DNA from: Alkalicoccobacillus porphyridii | Lineage (GTDB): Bacteria; Bacillota; Bacilli; Bacillales; Bacillaceae_D | Assembly (NCBI RefSeq): GCF_007293315.1 | Contig: NZ_VLXZ01000014.1 | Coordinates: forward strand, 17,268 to 81,267 | Direction: 5' to 3' | DNA: 64,000 nucleotides | Shown here: positions 53,837 through 63,779 of the stretch, piece by piece | Layout of the letters: each line of letters starts with the position of its first letter | Position numbering within the stretch: position 1 is the stretch's first letter | The notes under the pieces: model-generated | Told to the model about the DNA's origin: nothing | The model's database searches: none | The model's input: the letters and a program-made list of their open reading frames with translations, nothing else | Translations under genes and position numbers: made by a program

Positions 53837-56548
53837 TTATGCCAATTTCTCACGAAGGACCATTGGTAGGATTCCGCCGTGACGGTAGTAATCTACGTCA
53901 ACGTCACTGTCGAAACGAACAAGTGCTTCGAATGTTGTTACGTTGCCTTCTTCATCTGTTGCGGTAACTGTAACAAAGTCACGTGGTTTTACTTCGTTGG
54001 TAATATCAACGTTAATTGATTCTTTACCTGTTAGACCAAGTGATTCAGCTGATTCTCCATCTTTAAATTGCAATGGTAGAACACCCATTAATACTAGGTT
54101 ACTACGGTGAATACGCTCATAGCTTTCGGCAATCACTGTTTTGATACCTAGTAGGTTTGTTCCTTTAGCAGCCCAGTCTCTAGAGCTTCCCATTCCATAG
54201 TCTTTACCAGCTAGAATGGCAAGTCCAGTTTGACTCTCTTTATACTTCATAGCAGCATCATAAATGGCCATCACTTCACCTGTTGGCCAGTATGTTGTGA
54301 AGCCACCTTCAGTACCTGGTGCCACTTCGTTTCTGATACGAATGTTTGCAAATGTTCCACGCATCATCACTTCATGGTGTCCACGGCGAGAACCGTAAGA
54401 GTTAAAGTTACGAGGCTCCACACCTTTATCGATAAGGTATTTCCCTGCTGGTGTTGTTTTTCCAATTGCTCCAGCTGGTGAAATATGGTCTGTTGTAACA
54501 GAATCACCAAATTTACAGATAACACGCAAATCATTAAGTGATTCTACAGTGCCCGGCTCTTGAGTTAATCCTTCAAAATAAGGAGGATCTGCGATGTACG
54601 TAGAATTCTCATTCCATTTGTAAAGAGAATCATCCGTTGTTTCAATTTCATTCCAACGCTGGTTCGCTGTAAATACATCCGCATACTGTTCTTTAAACAA
54701 TTCCGGAGTAACAGTATCAGCTACTACTTGCTTCACTTCGTCCGTTGACGGCCAGATATCCTTGAAGAATACATCATTACCATCCTTGTCTTTACCAAGT
54801 GGATCGTTTTTCAGATCAACATCAACTGTTCCAGCTAATGCATAGGCAACAACAAGTGGTGGTGATGCAAGGTAGTTAGCCTTAACTAGTGGGTGGATAC
54901 GCCCTTCAAAGTTACGGTTACCCGATAATACAGATGTAACTGTTAGATCGTTAGAAGAGATTGCTTCTTCAATCTCAGGCTCAAGTGGCCCCGAGTTCCC
55001 AATACATGTCGTACAGCCATATCCTACATTGTTAAAGCCTAAAGTATCCATATAGGACTGTAAGCCTGCTTTAGCTAAGTAGCCAGTTACTACCTTTGAA
55101 CCTGGAGCAAGAGATGTTTTCACATACTCTGGAACCGTTAAGCCAAGCTCAACAGCTTTTTTAGCAACAAGTCCAGCGCCTAGCATAACAAAAGGATTGG
55201 ATGTATTTGTACAGCTTGTGATCGCTGCAATCGCAATCGAACCTGTTTTCATACTTGTCGTACGTCCATCTTTATATTCTACATCTACAACCTTGTTGAA
55301 TTCTTTTTTATCCAACCCAAGCCCTTGAGTACCAGATGGCGCTACAACAGCCTTATGGAACTGTGATTGCATGTCATTAAGCTCGATCAAATCCTGCGGA
55401 CGTTTTGGTCCAGATAGATTTGCTTCGATCTTAGACAGGTCAATTTCAACAACTTCTGTATACGTTGGGTCTGGCGTTTCACCCGGCACGTAGAATAATC
55501 CGTTTGCTTTATTATAATCTTCAACAAGCTTAATTTGTTTTTCGTCGCGACCTGTAAGTCTTAGATAATCTAATGACTCACTGTCTACTGGGAAAAATCC
55601 ACATGTTGCCCCATACTCTGGCGCCATGTTTGAAATAGTAGCACGGTCAGCAAGTGGCATTTCAGCAAGACCTGGTCCAAAATACTCAACAAATTTTCCA
55701 ACTACTTTTTTCTCACGAAGAACCTGAGTAACCTTTAATGCAATATCCGTCGCTGTTGTTCCACTTGGAAGCTTCCCAACAAATTTAACTCCAACTACTT
55801 CTGGTACTGGGAAGTATGAAGGCTGACCAAGCATTCCTGCTTCAGCTTCAATTCCGCCTACACCCCAACCAAGTACACCAATCCCGTTGATCATTGTTGT
55901 ATGGGAGTCCGTACCAACTAGTGTATCAGGGAAAGTAACTGTTTCATCTCCGACTTTAACAGCTTGGACAACGCTTGCTAGATACTCAAGATTCACCTGG
56001 TGTACGATACCTGTTGCAGGTGGTACTGCCTGATAGTTATCAAACGCCTTTTTTGCCCAGTTTAAGAACTCATAACGTTCTTCATTACGTTCGAATTCTA
56101 AATTCATATTATAAGTAAGTGAATCATCTGTACCGAATTTATCAACCTGTACAGAGTGATCAATAACTAAATCAACTGGAATTTCCGGGTTGATTTGAGC
56201 TGGATCTCCACCCATTTTAGCCATTGCCTGTCTTAAGGCAGCTAAGTCAACAACAGCAGGTACTCCCGTGAAATCTTGTAGAATCACTCGAGCTGGTTTA
56301 AATGGAACATCAATTTCCTGTTGATCAGACGTACCCCATTTTGCTAAATTTTCGACATGTTCCTTCTTAATCACATAGTCGTCATACTGGCGTAGTACAG
56401 ATTCAAGCAATACTCTTACTGAAAACGGAAGCTTGCTTATTTGGCCTAGTCCTGCCTTTTCAAGAGCATCAAGCGCATAATAGTGATACGTTTCTCCCTC
56501 GCTCTGAAAGGTTGAACGTGCATTAAAAACATCATTACTTTTTGACAT
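53837..56548 (-). CDS. acnA: Aconitate hydratase
   Basis: 903 residues, the AcnA/IRP1 type found in Bacillus (citB). Cluster cysteines are in [11 protein letters not shown] (near 440) and [13 protein letters not shown] (near 505). The four domains have normal length. It isomerises citrate to isocitrate and, when apo, can bind RNA. The gene reads away from the divergent sspP. Confidence 0.98.
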   Translation of the reverse strand: MSKSNDVFNARSTFQSEGETYHYYALDALEKAGLGQISKLPFSVRVLLESVLRQYDDYVIKKEHVENLAKWGTSDQQEIDVPFKPARVILQDFTGVPAVVDLAALRQAMAKMGGDPAQINPEIPVDLVIDHSVQVDKFGTDDSLTYNMNLEFERNEERYEFLNWAKKAFDNYQAVPPATGIVHQVNLEYLASVVQAVKVGDETVTFPDTLVGTDSHTTMINGIGVLGWGVGGIEAEAGMLGQPSYFPVPEVVGVKFVGKLPSGTTATDIALKVTQVLREKKVVGKFVEYFGPGLAEMPLADRATISNMAPEYGATCGFFPVDSESLDYLRLTGRDEKQIKLVEDYNKANGLFYVPGETPDPTYTEVVEIDLSKIEANLSGPKRPQDLIELNDMQSQFHKAVVAPSGTQGLGLDKKEFNKVVDVEYKDGRTTSMKTGSIAIAAITSCTNTSNPFVMLGAGLVAKKAVELGLTVPEYVKTSLAPGSKVVTGYLAKAGLQSYMDTLGFNNVGYGCTTCIGNSGPLEPEIEEAISSNDLTVTSVLSGNRNFEGRIHPLVKANYLASPPLVVAYALAGTVDVDLKNDPLGKDKDGNDVFFKDIWPSTDEVKQVVADTVTPELFKEQYADVFTANQRWNEIETTDDSLYKWNENSTYIADPPYFEGLTQEPGTVESLNDLRVICKFGDSVTTDHISPAGAIGKTTPAGKYLIDKGVEPRNFNSYGSRRGHHEVMMRGTFANIRIRNEVAPGTEGGFTTYWPTGEVMAIYDAAMKYKESQTGLAILAGKDYGMGSSRDWAAKGTNLLGIKTVIAESYERIHRSNLVLMGVLPLQFKDGESAESLGLTGKESINVDITNEVKPRDFVTVTATDEEGNVTTFEALVRFDSDVDVDYYRHGGILPMVLREKLA

Positions 56549-56616
56549 GTTAGACCCTCCTTCTCAAAACTATCTTACCTTAGATCGACAATATTGTCTA
56601 AATGAGTGACCTATGT

Positions 56617-56630
56617 AGAAAGCGCTTTAA
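56617..56630. promoter_or_regulatory. Weak cre-like palindrome upstream of acnA
   Basis: AGAAAGCGCTTTAA is a symmetric AAAGCGCTTT core with two mismatches to TGWNANCGNTNWCA. It lies about 70 bases before the acnA start, where CcpA control is plausible. Confidence 0.3.
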
Positions 56631-56747
56631 ATAAAACGGTTTCGTCCCCCTTAACTAGAATAGCAAAAAAAGGACCGTTTAGAAACCATTTTTCAAGCAA
56701 ATACTTATTTGAGAAAGTGAGACATTTGAACAAAAGGAGGAAGCATC

Positions 56748-56882
56748 TTGACTCAACGTCATAAGGAAAAAGGTAAAGGCAATACGGGAAGAGCTAACAA
56801 CCCAGGACAACCTGAACCGTTAAAGGGTTCAAAAAAAGTTAAAAAAGCAAATCATGTGAGCCAAACCAATGGTGAGGGATAA
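56748..56882 (+). CDS. sspP: Small acid-soluble spore protein P
   Basis: 44 residues from a TTG start with AAAAGGAGG upstream. GQPEPLKGSKKVKKANH matches the SspP (CotL) pattern. Spore-core protein. In B. subtilis sspP and sspO lie beside citB; here sspP is next to acnA and sspO is not visible. Confidence 0.88.
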   Translation: MTQRHKEKGKGNTGRANNPGQPEPLKGSKKVKKANHVSQTNGEG

Positions 56883-56968
56883 AGACATTCAGTAAACGGG
56901 CTATATGAATGTCCAAAAGTTAATCAGCGCATATAGTGTACCATCCGTACTATAAGGAGGTGCTCTAT

Positions 56969-57052
56969 ATGAGTGGCTACGATAATGGATTTGCTTTAAT
57001 TGTGGTGCTTTTCATCTTACTAGTTATTGTTGGTGCAAGCTGGTGTAAATAA
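56969..57052 (+). CDS. YjcZ-family sporulation peptide
   Basis: 27 residues, MSGYDNGFALIVVLFILLVI followed by VGASWCK. It is a single hydrophobic helix with a Gly/Tyr-rich N-terminus, typical of the small YjcZ-type sporulation proteins. AAGGAGG lies upstream of the ATG. Confidence 0.88.
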   Translation: MSGYDNGFALIVVLFILLVIVGASWCK

Positions 57053-57069
57053 TTCACCATAACTATAAA

Positions 57070-57110
57070 TAAACGAGAGGAATGCGAAATCAAACGCACC
57101 CTCTCGTTAT
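57070..57110. terminator. Bidirectional terminator after YjcZ-family gene
   Basis: An AACGAGAGG / CCTCTCGTT stem with an inner TGCG / CGCA pairing. Confidence 0.75.
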
Positions 57111-57142
57111 CTGTGTACTGGTATAATTAAATGAATGTGGTC

Positions 57143-57337
57143 TTATTTAGACCATCCAGGCTCATATGTATAGACCGTAATGCCATGATGGCGAGCTCTT
57201 CCTCGGAAATGTGCCACATCCTCAGCTTTCATTAGAATTTCCCTAAATACCAAAAAATCTTGTTTTTCTACAACGATTTCACTCTGTTGCCCTGATCTTA
57301 CATTCTCTAACCCTATCCTTGCTTGTTCTTCCGTCAT
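57143..57337 (-). CDS. Small hypothetical protein
   Basis: 64 residues from MTEEQARIGLENVRSG; TTAGGTG lies six bases upstream of this ATG, and a GTG three codons earlier overlaps it. A soluble alpha/beta-like composition is all I see, with C-terminal RARHHGITVYTYEPGWSK. No family recognised. It is divergent from the acetyltransferase gene. Confidence 0.65.
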   Translation of the reverse strand: MTEEQARIGLENVRSGQQSEIVVEKQDFLVFREILMKAEDVAHFRGRARHHGITVYTYEPGWSK

Positions 57338-57393
57338 TTTTTTCACCTAATTCTGTGTTATTCTATTCATATCTTAGTAGAGGATGTGATATC

Positions 57394-57792
57394 ATGCAAC
57401 TAACCTATCATGTGAATGCTCCAGTAACTGCCGAAGAGGTAGTGGATGTTTTTCGTTCTTCCGGTATTAAACGGCCTATTGATCAAGTAGATAGAATTGA
57501 AAGAATGCTTGTGGCCAGCCAATTACTAATATCTGCCCGAGATCATGATAAATTAGTTGGCATTGCACGTTCGTTAACTGATTTTTGCTACTGCTGTTAT
57601 CTATCAGATCTAGCCGTTTCAGCTGAATACCAAAAAGCAGGTGTAGGAAAATCCTTAATTGATAAAACCCGAGAAGAAATTGGAGACGAATGTAGCTTGA
57701 TTTTATTATCTGCACCAGATGCAATGGAATATTATCCTAAAATAGGTTTCCATCAAGCTCATCATGGTTTTTATATTCCTAGAAAACAATAA
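57394..57792 (+). CDS. GNAT family N-acetyltransferase
   Basis: 132 residues from MQLTYHVNAP, with GAGGATG upstream. GNAT motif A (acetyl-CoA pyrophosphate binding) is SDLAVSAEYQKAGVGKSLID (about 70-89). Motif B lies in SAPDAMEYYPKIGFHQA. Substrate unknown. Confidence 0.88.
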   Translation: MQLTYHVNAPVTAEEVVDVFRSSGIKRPIDQVDRIERMLVASQLLISARDHDKLVGIARSLTDFCYCCYLSDLAVSAEYQKAGVGKSLIDKTREEIGDECSLILLSAPDAMEYYPKIGFHQAHHGFYIPRKQ

Positions 57793-57830
57793 AGAATAAT
57801 AGAGTCTATGCTTATGTGTTAATTAGTTCT

Positions 57831-57920
57831 GACTCTTCGGCTGCCGTTCCCGTGGAAAGCGGAGATTTCTCCTGTAGCGTTGCGACCGAGTTCATTTCTA
57901 GAATACTTTTTCAGTGACCT
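57831..57920 (-). repeat. Family A intergenic repeat, copy A3 (short, reverse orientation)
   Basis: The minus strand reads GTCACTGAAAAAGTATTCTA ... GGAGAAATCTCCGCTTTCCA, matching the left part of A1 and A2. About 90 bp between the acetyltransferase and the DUF2621-like gene. Confidence 0.75.
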
Positions 57921-58006
57921 CCATTTTCGCTCGCTATATTTACTCAATCATAAGGGTTTCACCTAAAGAATACATAAAAATGATTTAGAAGGGATGCAAG
58001 AATATT

Positions 58007-58441
58007 ATGTCCGACTGGTTTATATGGTTTATCATTTTATGGACGATCTTTTTGATTACCATCATGTTTATTGGCGGATACTTTATGTTCCGGAAATTTT
58101 TAAAGCGCCTTCCAAAGGATGATGGGAAATCAATTCTTGATTGGCAGGACTATTACATCGAACAAGCTCTTCCTTTATGGGGAGATCACCAAAAGAAATT
58201 ATTAAATGAATTAGTAGAGCCTGTGCCTGAACTTTTTCGTGATGTAGCCAAAGGAAAAATTGCGGGGAAAATTAGTCAGCTTGCCTTGGAAGAAGACGCA
58301 TCATCTATATCAGAACCACACATTATTAAAGGATACATTTTGGCGACTCCAAAACGCGATCATAAATTTTTAATTAAGAAGCTTAATCAAAAGCAAATTG
58401 ATCTTACTCCGTATAAGCATTTATTTGACTCTACTTCCTAA
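58007..58441 (+). CDS. DUF2621/YneK-like membrane protein
   Basis: 144 residues with one N-terminal membrane helix (WFIWFIILWTIFLITIMFIG, about 4-23) and a soluble cytoplasmic part. It matches YneK in size and place: in B. subtilis yneK lies near ynzD and cotM. Function unknown. A Spo0E-like gene follows after 67 bases. Confidence 0.82.
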   Translation: MSDWFIWFIILWTIFLITIMFIGGYFMFRKFLKRLPKDDGKSILDWQDYYIEQALPLWGDHQKKLLNELVEPVPELFRDVAKGKIAGKISQLALEEDASSISEPHIIKGYILATPKRDHKFLIKKLNQKQIDLTPYKHLFDSTS

Positions 58442-58508
58442 GTATATAAATCGCAATTTCGCCGCTAACTATATAAACCGAGTTTACTGGAGAAGGGACG
58501 TCATCCTG

Positions 58509-58673
58509 ATGACCACTAACTTGTATGAAATTATTGAAAAAAAACGACAGCAATTAAATCAAGCCTCTCACTCAAAGGAACTGAGTTCATCCGCTGTCTT
58601 AAAAATCAGTCAAGAGTTGGACAGGCTATTAAATCAATATGACAAGGAAATAAAGAGGTTGGGCCATTACTAA
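58509..58673 (+). CDS. Spo0E-like aspartyl-phosphate phosphatase
   Basis: 54 residues from MTTNLYEIIEKKRQQL, with AAGGGA ten bases upstream. Helix-turn-helix hairpin with the Spo0E signature SQELDRLLNQY. Such proteins dephosphorylate Spo0A~P and delay sporulation. The B. subtilis gene in this position is ynzD. Confidence 0.85.
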   Translation: MTTNLYEIIEKKRQQLNQASHSKELSSSAVLKISQELDRLLNQYDKEIKRLGHY

Positions 58674-58713
58674 AAGAATTAGATGTAGTCCCGCCTCTCC
58701 CGTTTTAACAGAG

Positions 58714-58757
58714 AAGAGTCGAATGAGTGTGGTTTCACACTCATTCGACTCTTTTTG
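58714..58757. terminator. Bidirectional terminator
   Basis: A perfect 18-bp AAGAGTCGAATGAGTGTG stem with its complement, loop GTTT, then TTTTTG. It separates the Spo0E-like gene from the ABC exporter. Confidence 0.9.
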
Positions 58758-58773
58758 TCGTTGAAACACATAT

Positions 58774-60564
58774 TTAATATTCGTACGAAACGGCTTCAGA
58801 TCCCTTCTGCAGCTCATACATATTCTTGTACAGTCCTTGTGCTCTTATCAATTCTTCGTGTGTACCTGACTCGACAATCTCACCCTGGTGCATAACTATG
58901 ATTCGATTGGCATCCTTTATGGTAGATAGCCTATGGGCAATAGCAATTGTTGTTCGGTTGGTCTGCATCCTCTGCAACGCTTTTTGAATAAGCTCTTCTG
59001 ATTCGGTATCAATATTTGCTGTAGCTTCATCCAAGACAAGGATGCTAGGTTTGTGTGCCATCGTTCTCGCAAAGGATATCAGCTGTCGCTGGCCGCTTGA
59101 TAAGGTTGAGCCTCTTTCGCTTATTTCTGTTTGTTCCTTAAGTGGAAGCTTTTCTATAAATTGATTGGCTCCGACTAAGGCTGCAGCTTCCCTAGCCGCC
59201 TCTTCAGATACAGTATGCCTGTCTAACGTGATATTACTCTTGATGGTTCCACTATAAAGAAATGAATCCTGCAGGACTAATCCAACATTATTTCGTAACT
59301 CTTCATTTGAAAAAGAAGATAATGACTTTCCATCAATCAAAATTTCACCTTTTTGGGGCTCATAGAATCTCATTAATAGGTTAATAATTGAGCTTTTTCC
59401 ACTTCCGCTATGTCCTACTAATGCAAGTGTTTCTCCTTGATTCACTTTAAAGGAGATATTTTTAAGTACATCTGTTTTTTGATCATAGGAAAACGTAACA
59501 TTCTTAAATTCAACTGTTCCTATATTTATTTGTGTGTTCTCTTCCCCCTTTTTCCGAGGGGCATATTCTTGATGATCCATTAAAAGAAAAACTCTCCCCG
59601 CCGAAACAATGGCCTGCTGATACATAGAAAGGCGCATCATAATTTGATTCACCGGTTCAAAGAATCGATCCAAATAACTGATAAATGCATAAAGTACCCC
59701 AATTTCAATCGTGGTTTGTAACGATTGTAAGCCAAAATAACTTAAAACAACAACAAGTGCTGCTATGGCAAGAATATCAACCATCGGCCTTAGTAATAGC
59801 CCATCGACCTTCATTGCTTTTAAGCCTGCAGCCATATGAGAATCATTTACTTCAGCAAATTCCTTCCGTAATCGTTTTTCCTGCCTAAACATTTGCACTA
59901 TAGTCATCCCTTGAATGGATTCATTCATCTTTCCGTTTAAATGACTTAATTTACCGCTTAAATCCGCATAGAACTTTGCACTCATTTTTCTGTACAGACT
60001 CATAAGCAAAAGTATGAGAGGTAAAAAGATTAAACAATACAATGCTAACGTTGCATTTAAATAAAACATAGCGACAAATGTCCCCAGAAGAAAAAGGAAG
60101 TTTTGTACAAACACAGCGAGTACGCTTAGGTATAAGTCTTTAATCGATTCAGTATCATTGGTTATTCTCGAGATTAGACCACCCGTCGGAGTGTTGTCAA
60201 AAAAAGACAAACCTAATTTTTGAACATTTTTAAATACATCCATTCGTAGCGATTGAATAATCTTGAGGGCCATTTCCTGGAACATGTAGCCTTGAATATA
60301 GGAAATCACAACCGCACAAATATGTAGAATGATATAAGCTGATGCTAACCAGATGATTGGAGAAACTGGAAACTGCCCTGGAGTAAGGTAATCATCAATA
60401 AATATCTTAACAAGTATGGGACCAAGCAGTTCAGCACCTGTAGCAGCAAACAACAAGAGAAGAGCTAAAATAAGCTTATATTTGTGGGGTTTTATATAGC
60501 TTAAAAGTCGAAAGAGGATACGCCTCTGTTCATTACCTGATAGTACTCGATCCTCGTGCTTCAA
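58774..60564 (-). CDS. ABC exporter half-transporter, canonical ATPase site (BmrD/YheH-like)
   Basis: 596 residues from a TTG start that overlaps the previous gene's TGA. Residues 1-320 are a six-helix membrane domain; the ATPase follows. Walker A is ALVGHSGSGKSSII, signature LSSGQRQLIS and Walker B SILVLDEATANID with the catalytic Glu. It pairs with the upstream gene as a heterodimeric multidrug exporter. Confidence 0.92.
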   Translation of the reverse strand: MKHEDRVLSGNEQRRILFRLLSYIKPHKYKLILALLLLFAATGAELLGPILVKIFIDDYLTPGQFPVSPIIWLASAYIILHICAVVISYIQGYMFQEMALKIIQSLRMDVFKNVQKLGLSFFDNTPTGGLISRITNDTESIKDLYLSVLAVFVQNFLFLLGTFVAMFYLNATLALYCLIFLPLILLLMSLYRKMSAKFYADLSGKLSHLNGKMNESIQGMTIVQMFRQEKRLRKEFAEVNDSHMAAGLKAMKVDGLLLRPMVDILAIAALVVVLSYFGLQSLQTTIEIGVLYAFISYLDRFFEPVNQIMMRLSMYQQAIVSAGRVFLLMDHQEYAPRKKGEENTQINIGTVEFKNVTFSYDQKTDVLKNISFKVNQGETLALVGHSGSGKSSIINLLMRFYEPQKGEILIDGKSLSSFSNEELRNNVGLVLQDSFLYSGTIKSNITLDRHTVSEEAAREAAALVGANQFIEKLPLKEQTEISERGSTLSSGQRQLISFARTMAHKPSILVLDEATANIDTESEELIQKALQRMQTNRTTIAIAHRLSTIKDANRIIVMHQGEIVESGTHEELIRAQGLYKNMYELQKGSEAVSYEY

Positions 60565-62318
60565 GCGTCTCTCCCCCCTTTTTCAACTAAATGCTCAAGC
60601 TGTTGCTGGTTATACATCCTGCTGTACCAGCCATCCAGTGACATTAAATCATTGTGATTACCTTGCTCTATGATCTCCCCATTTTCTAAAACGATAATAC
60701 ATTCAGCATGATGAATGGCACTTAATCGATGAGCCGTAATAATGTTGGTTTGGCCTCGTCTATGCTCTTTCAGCTTGCCGAGTATGTATTCCTCTGTAGC
60801 CGCATCTACAGCAGAAAGTGAATCATCCAGTATCAAAATCTCAGGATCAGCTAACAATGCTCTTGCAATAGATAATCGTTGCTTTTGCCCTCCCGATAAT
60901 GTTACCCCTCGCTCCCCAACTACTGTATCGTAGCTATCATTAAATTGAATAATATCCTGATGGATGCCAGCCAATTGACATGCATGAATGACTTGTTCCA
61001 TAGATGCATTCGGCTTAGCAAAAGCAACATTATCTGCTATCGTTGTGGAAAAAAGAAAATGATCTTGTGGAACTACACCAAATGTTTGCTTCAGTCGATT
61101 TAACGTAAGCTGTTCAATTGGACGATGGCCAAATATTATAGTGCCATCTGTTAACTCATATTCACGTAGCAATAAACGAAGTAGACTTGATTTCCCACTG
61201 CCCGTCTTACCAACGATTCCTAGCGTTTTTCCTTCTTTAATGGTTAAATCAATTTGTTGTAAGACTACTGAGGATGTCCCAGGATATTGAAACATAGGTA
61301 TTGACACATGAATGTCTCCGGAGATGGGTTCATCAATGGCTTCTTCTACTTCTACAATATCCTGTTTCTCAGAGAGTAGCTTTTGAATTCGATCATAGGA
61401 TGCACGTCCACGCTCAATTGTGTTAAAGAACATGCCAAAAGCTAACATTGGCCAGATTAACAAACCTAGGTATACAGTAAAACTCGTTAGCTCGCCAATC
61501 GTGAGATCTCCAGAAACCACATACCTGGCACCAAATGCCACCGCCAAAAAATAACAGACGCCAACAATAAAAGAAATAGTTGGTGAAAACAAAGCATCAA
61601 CCTTCGCAACCCTCATGTTTTTCCCTACAACTTCGAGAGATTTAAGACGGAACTTTTCTGTATCTGCCTTTTCTTGACCAAATGCTTTTGTCACTCTCAC
61701 TCCACTAATCACACCTTGCACATTATCATTCAATTCAGAAAATGCACCCTGTGCCGCATGAAATCGCTTATGTAACATCCCGCCATATATGTTGGTTAAT
61801 ATCGCCATGAAGGGCATAGGTGTTAGCGTAATTAAGGTTAGCTTCCAATCAATAACAATCGCCATTGTTAACACCACAAACCCACCCATTGTGATTGAAT
61901 CCACAATGGTTAACACACCCTGACCAGCCGTCATTTGCACAGCTCGTATGTCGTTTGTCCCATGAGCCATAAGGTCTCCAGTACGATAGCGCTGGTAGAA
62001 TGGACTCGACATCCTCGTGAAATGCTCATATAACTGATTTCTTAACGTTCTCGCCAAACGAATGGAAGCTCCAAAGATCATAATTCTCCAGACATAACGT
62101 AACCCATATGTAATAATTCCTACAGCCATTAATAATAGAATCCAGCCAAACAAGCTTTCTGTTGTTAACGTCCCATCATAAATTTGATCAACGACCCGTC
62201 CTATAACATAGGGAGGGACTAAAACAAGTAATGAAACAAGAATAAGGACAAGAATGCCAACAATATACGCTTTCTTCTCCTGCTTAAAAAACCACCATAA
62301 ATCACGATACACCCTCAT
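60561..62318 (-). CDS. ABC exporter half-transporter, degenerate Walker B (BmrC/YheI-like)
   Basis: 585 residues, the length of B. subtilis YheI. Membrane domain about 1-320, then the ATPase with Walker A GIVGKTGSGKSSLL, signature LSGGQKQRLS and Walker B ILILDDSLSAVD. Asp stands where the catalytic Glu should be, so one of the two composite ATP sites is inactive or slow, as in BmrCD. A four-base overlap couples its translation to the partner. No BmrB-like leader peptide is visible upstream. Confidence 0.92.
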   Translation of the reverse strand: MRVYRDLWWFFKQEKKAYIVGILVLILVSLLVLVPPYVIGRVVDQIYDGTLTTESLFGWILLLMAVGIITYGLRYVWRIMIFGASIRLARTLRNQLYEHFTRMSSPFYQRYRTGDLMAHGTNDIRAVQMTAGQGVLTIVDSITMGGFVVLTMAIVIDWKLTLITLTPMPFMAILTNIYGGMLHKRFHAAQGAFSELNDNVQGVISGVRVTKAFGQEKADTEKFRLKSLEVVGKNMRVAKVDALFSPTISFIVGVCYFLAVAFGARYVVSGDLTIGELTSFTVYLGLLIWPMLAFGMFFNTIERGRASYDRIQKLLSEKQDIVEVEEAIDEPISGDIHVSIPMFQYPGTSSVVLQQIDLTIKEGKTLGIVGKTGSGKSSLLRLLLREYELTDGTIIFGHRPIEQLTLNRLKQTFGVVPQDHFLFSTTIADNVAFAKPNASMEQVIHACQLAGIHQDIIQFNDSYDTVVGERGVTLSGGQKQRLSIARALLADPEILILDDSLSAVDAATEEYILGKLKEHRRGQTNIITAHRLSAIHHAECIIVLENGEIIEQGNHNDLMSLDGWYSRMYNQQQLEHLVEKGGRDA

Positions 62319-62369
62319 CCTCGTATCCCCTTAAAGCAGAAAACACCTCTATTGAGGTGCTTGCATCAT

Positions 62370-62585
62370 TTATTTAGTTTGCTGCTTCTGCATGGCTTTC
62401 ATCATTTGATTAATCTTTTTCTGAGATGGATTTTGACCCATCTGCATCATCATTACACGGAGCATTTGCTCATTAATAGGCGGGTTCTTTTTAAGATAAG
62501 ACATCATCGTTCTACGTGCGATAAAAAATCCGATAGCAAGCCCCGCAAGAACTGCTACAGTGTAACCAATAATATGAATCCACAT
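62370..62585 (-). CDS. yneF: YneF family membrane protein
   Basis: 71 residues from [10 protein letters not shown], with AAGGAGGAC nine bases upstream. One N-terminal helix followed by a basic, Met-rich tail containing [23 protein letters not shown]0154 member. Function not established. It lies between sirA and the ABC exporter; the order sirA-yneF matches B. subtilis. Confidence 0.92.
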   Translation of the reverse strand: MWIHIIGYTVAVLAGLAIGFFIARRTMMSYLKKNPPINEQMLRVMMMQMGQNPSQKKINQMMKAMQKQQTK

Positions 62586-62705
62586 TCGGTGAACGTCCTC
62601 CTTCAAGCTAAATCAAACGCTCGGATCTAGTCCGAACATACTTGTCCATTATATCTCATTATGACGCGCTTTAAAAGGTATGCTTTTTATAAATCAGAGG
62701 ATCAT

Positions 62706-63146
62706 TTAAAAGGCTTGTGCTTTTTTTAGAGGTCCAAGCCAACCGAATCGATGCTGCCCTACGTTCACAGCAAAAAAATGTGAATCCAGCTCTTTTAATC
62801 GTTCAAACAATCTCGTTTCAACCTCCATTTTTCCAAAGGCAGTCACCAATAAATAGTGATCTCTGAGTTTCACATCAATCCAGCTTTCTGATGGTGGATG
62901 CGCCATTCGAAAAGTAGAAATGTTAATTTGATCACTGTTTAAATAATGATCCTCTTTAGATAATATTTTGGTTAAATGTTTAACAGGTAAAGGCTTTGTA
63001 ATAAATTCAACTTGTTTCGTTAGGAGCGGTTTTAATGCAAGATTTGCTTGAAATCGTTCACAAAACAAATTAAATAGCTTTATTTCCTGTCCATAATAAC
63101 GCTGAACAATATCCTCTTCTAGTAGATATAACTGATAGCTCCTCAT
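62706..63146 (-). CDS. sirA: Sporulation inhibitor of replication SirA
   Basis: 146 residues. MRSYQLYLLEEDIVQRYYGQ start and the end VGQHRFGWLGPLKKAQAF match SirA (YneE). SirA binds DnaA domain I at the onset of sporulation and blocks new rounds of replication. GGAGG lies upstream of the ATG. The B. subtilis gene is likewise beside yneF. Confidence 0.9.
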   Translation of the reverse strand: MRSYQLYLLEEDIVQRYYGQEIKLFNLFCERFQANLALKPLLTKQVEFITKPLPVKHLTKILSKEDHYLNSDQINISTFRMAHPPSESWIDVKLRDHYLLVTAFGKMEVETRLFERLKELDSHFFAVNVGQHRFGWLGPLKKAQAF

Positions 63147-63254
63147 GTGAACGCCTCCTATATATCAAATATTGGACTTATTATACATAGGTTGCGTTAA
63201 AAAGGCTGTTTCTTCGTGTCGAACAAGAAGTCGAGTGTTGTCTTATTAATAAAA

Positions 63255-63281
63255 AGAGACGCTCAACTAGTGAACGTCTCT
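63255..63281 (-). terminator. Hairpin upstream of sirA
   Basis: An AGAGACG / CGTCTCT stem followed on the minus strand by TTTTTATTAAT. It would end a transcript coming from beyond 63.3 kb. No gene is visible there except the IS end. Confidence 0.6.
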
Positions 63282-63364
63282 CAGACAGTAGACAAAGTCT
63301 TTTTAATTGAGATGAGTCTATAGTTATTTTGTAATAAAAACGTAGCCATTATAGTGTGCCCCGA

Positions 63365-63487
63365 AATCGCTCCCTGGATGGCCAGCACGCTTTCCGAGGG
63401 TGGGCGTTGAACTAAACTGGCTGGCGCAGTGTAATTCAACCCTGCCCTTTTCGCCCTTCGGAGTCGGCCGGCCATCCCGTCCGCTGT
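63365..63487 (+). repeat. Family C structured repeat, copy C2
   Basis: About 123 bp. Outer arms GGATGGCC (63376-63383) and GGCCATCC (63470-63477) are perfect complements. Inner arms GGGCGTTGAA and TTCAACCC pair around a central loop. Shared with C1 at 53681-53787. Confidence 0.75.
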
Positions 63488-63552
63488 GTAAGTGGACAAA
63501 AGTGATGTAGCCTTCTCTTCTCTCAATTTTACGTCATATAATAGATCTTGAT

Positions 63553-63748
63553 GTGGCCATCGAAAAAAGTCATCTAGAACTAAGCCCATTTGCACCGCTA
63601 AAGGAGAAAAACTCCCTTTCCATGGGCACGGCCTTAGCCCTTGAAGTGGACGTGCGACATCTCAATGTCGTCTGCCTCGTGCTTCCCGTGGGAGTCTTCG
63701 TTTTCCCCTTCCGCTCATGTTCCCGATCAGACAATTGACCAACATTCC
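63553..63748 (+). repeat. Family A intergenic repeat, copy A4 (long form)
   Basis: Begins ATCGAAAAAAGTCATCTAGA and ends CATGTTCCCGATCAGACAAT. It aligns over about 190 bp with copy A2, with substitutions at many sites. Overlapping open frames of 80-100 codons here are not genes. Confidence 0.8.
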
Positions 63749-63779
63749 AATTTAAGTGAATTGGCTGCGCTTGCTGGCT

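Noticed and set aside
62319..62369. BmrB-like leader peptide for the ABC exporter
   Set aside because: Only 51 bases separate yneF from the exporter, and they hold no convincing short ORF with an attenuator.
63281..63595. 104-codon frame on the - strand
   Set aside because: It covers repeat copies C2 and the start of A4, has no ribosome site, and its start lies in a hairpin element.
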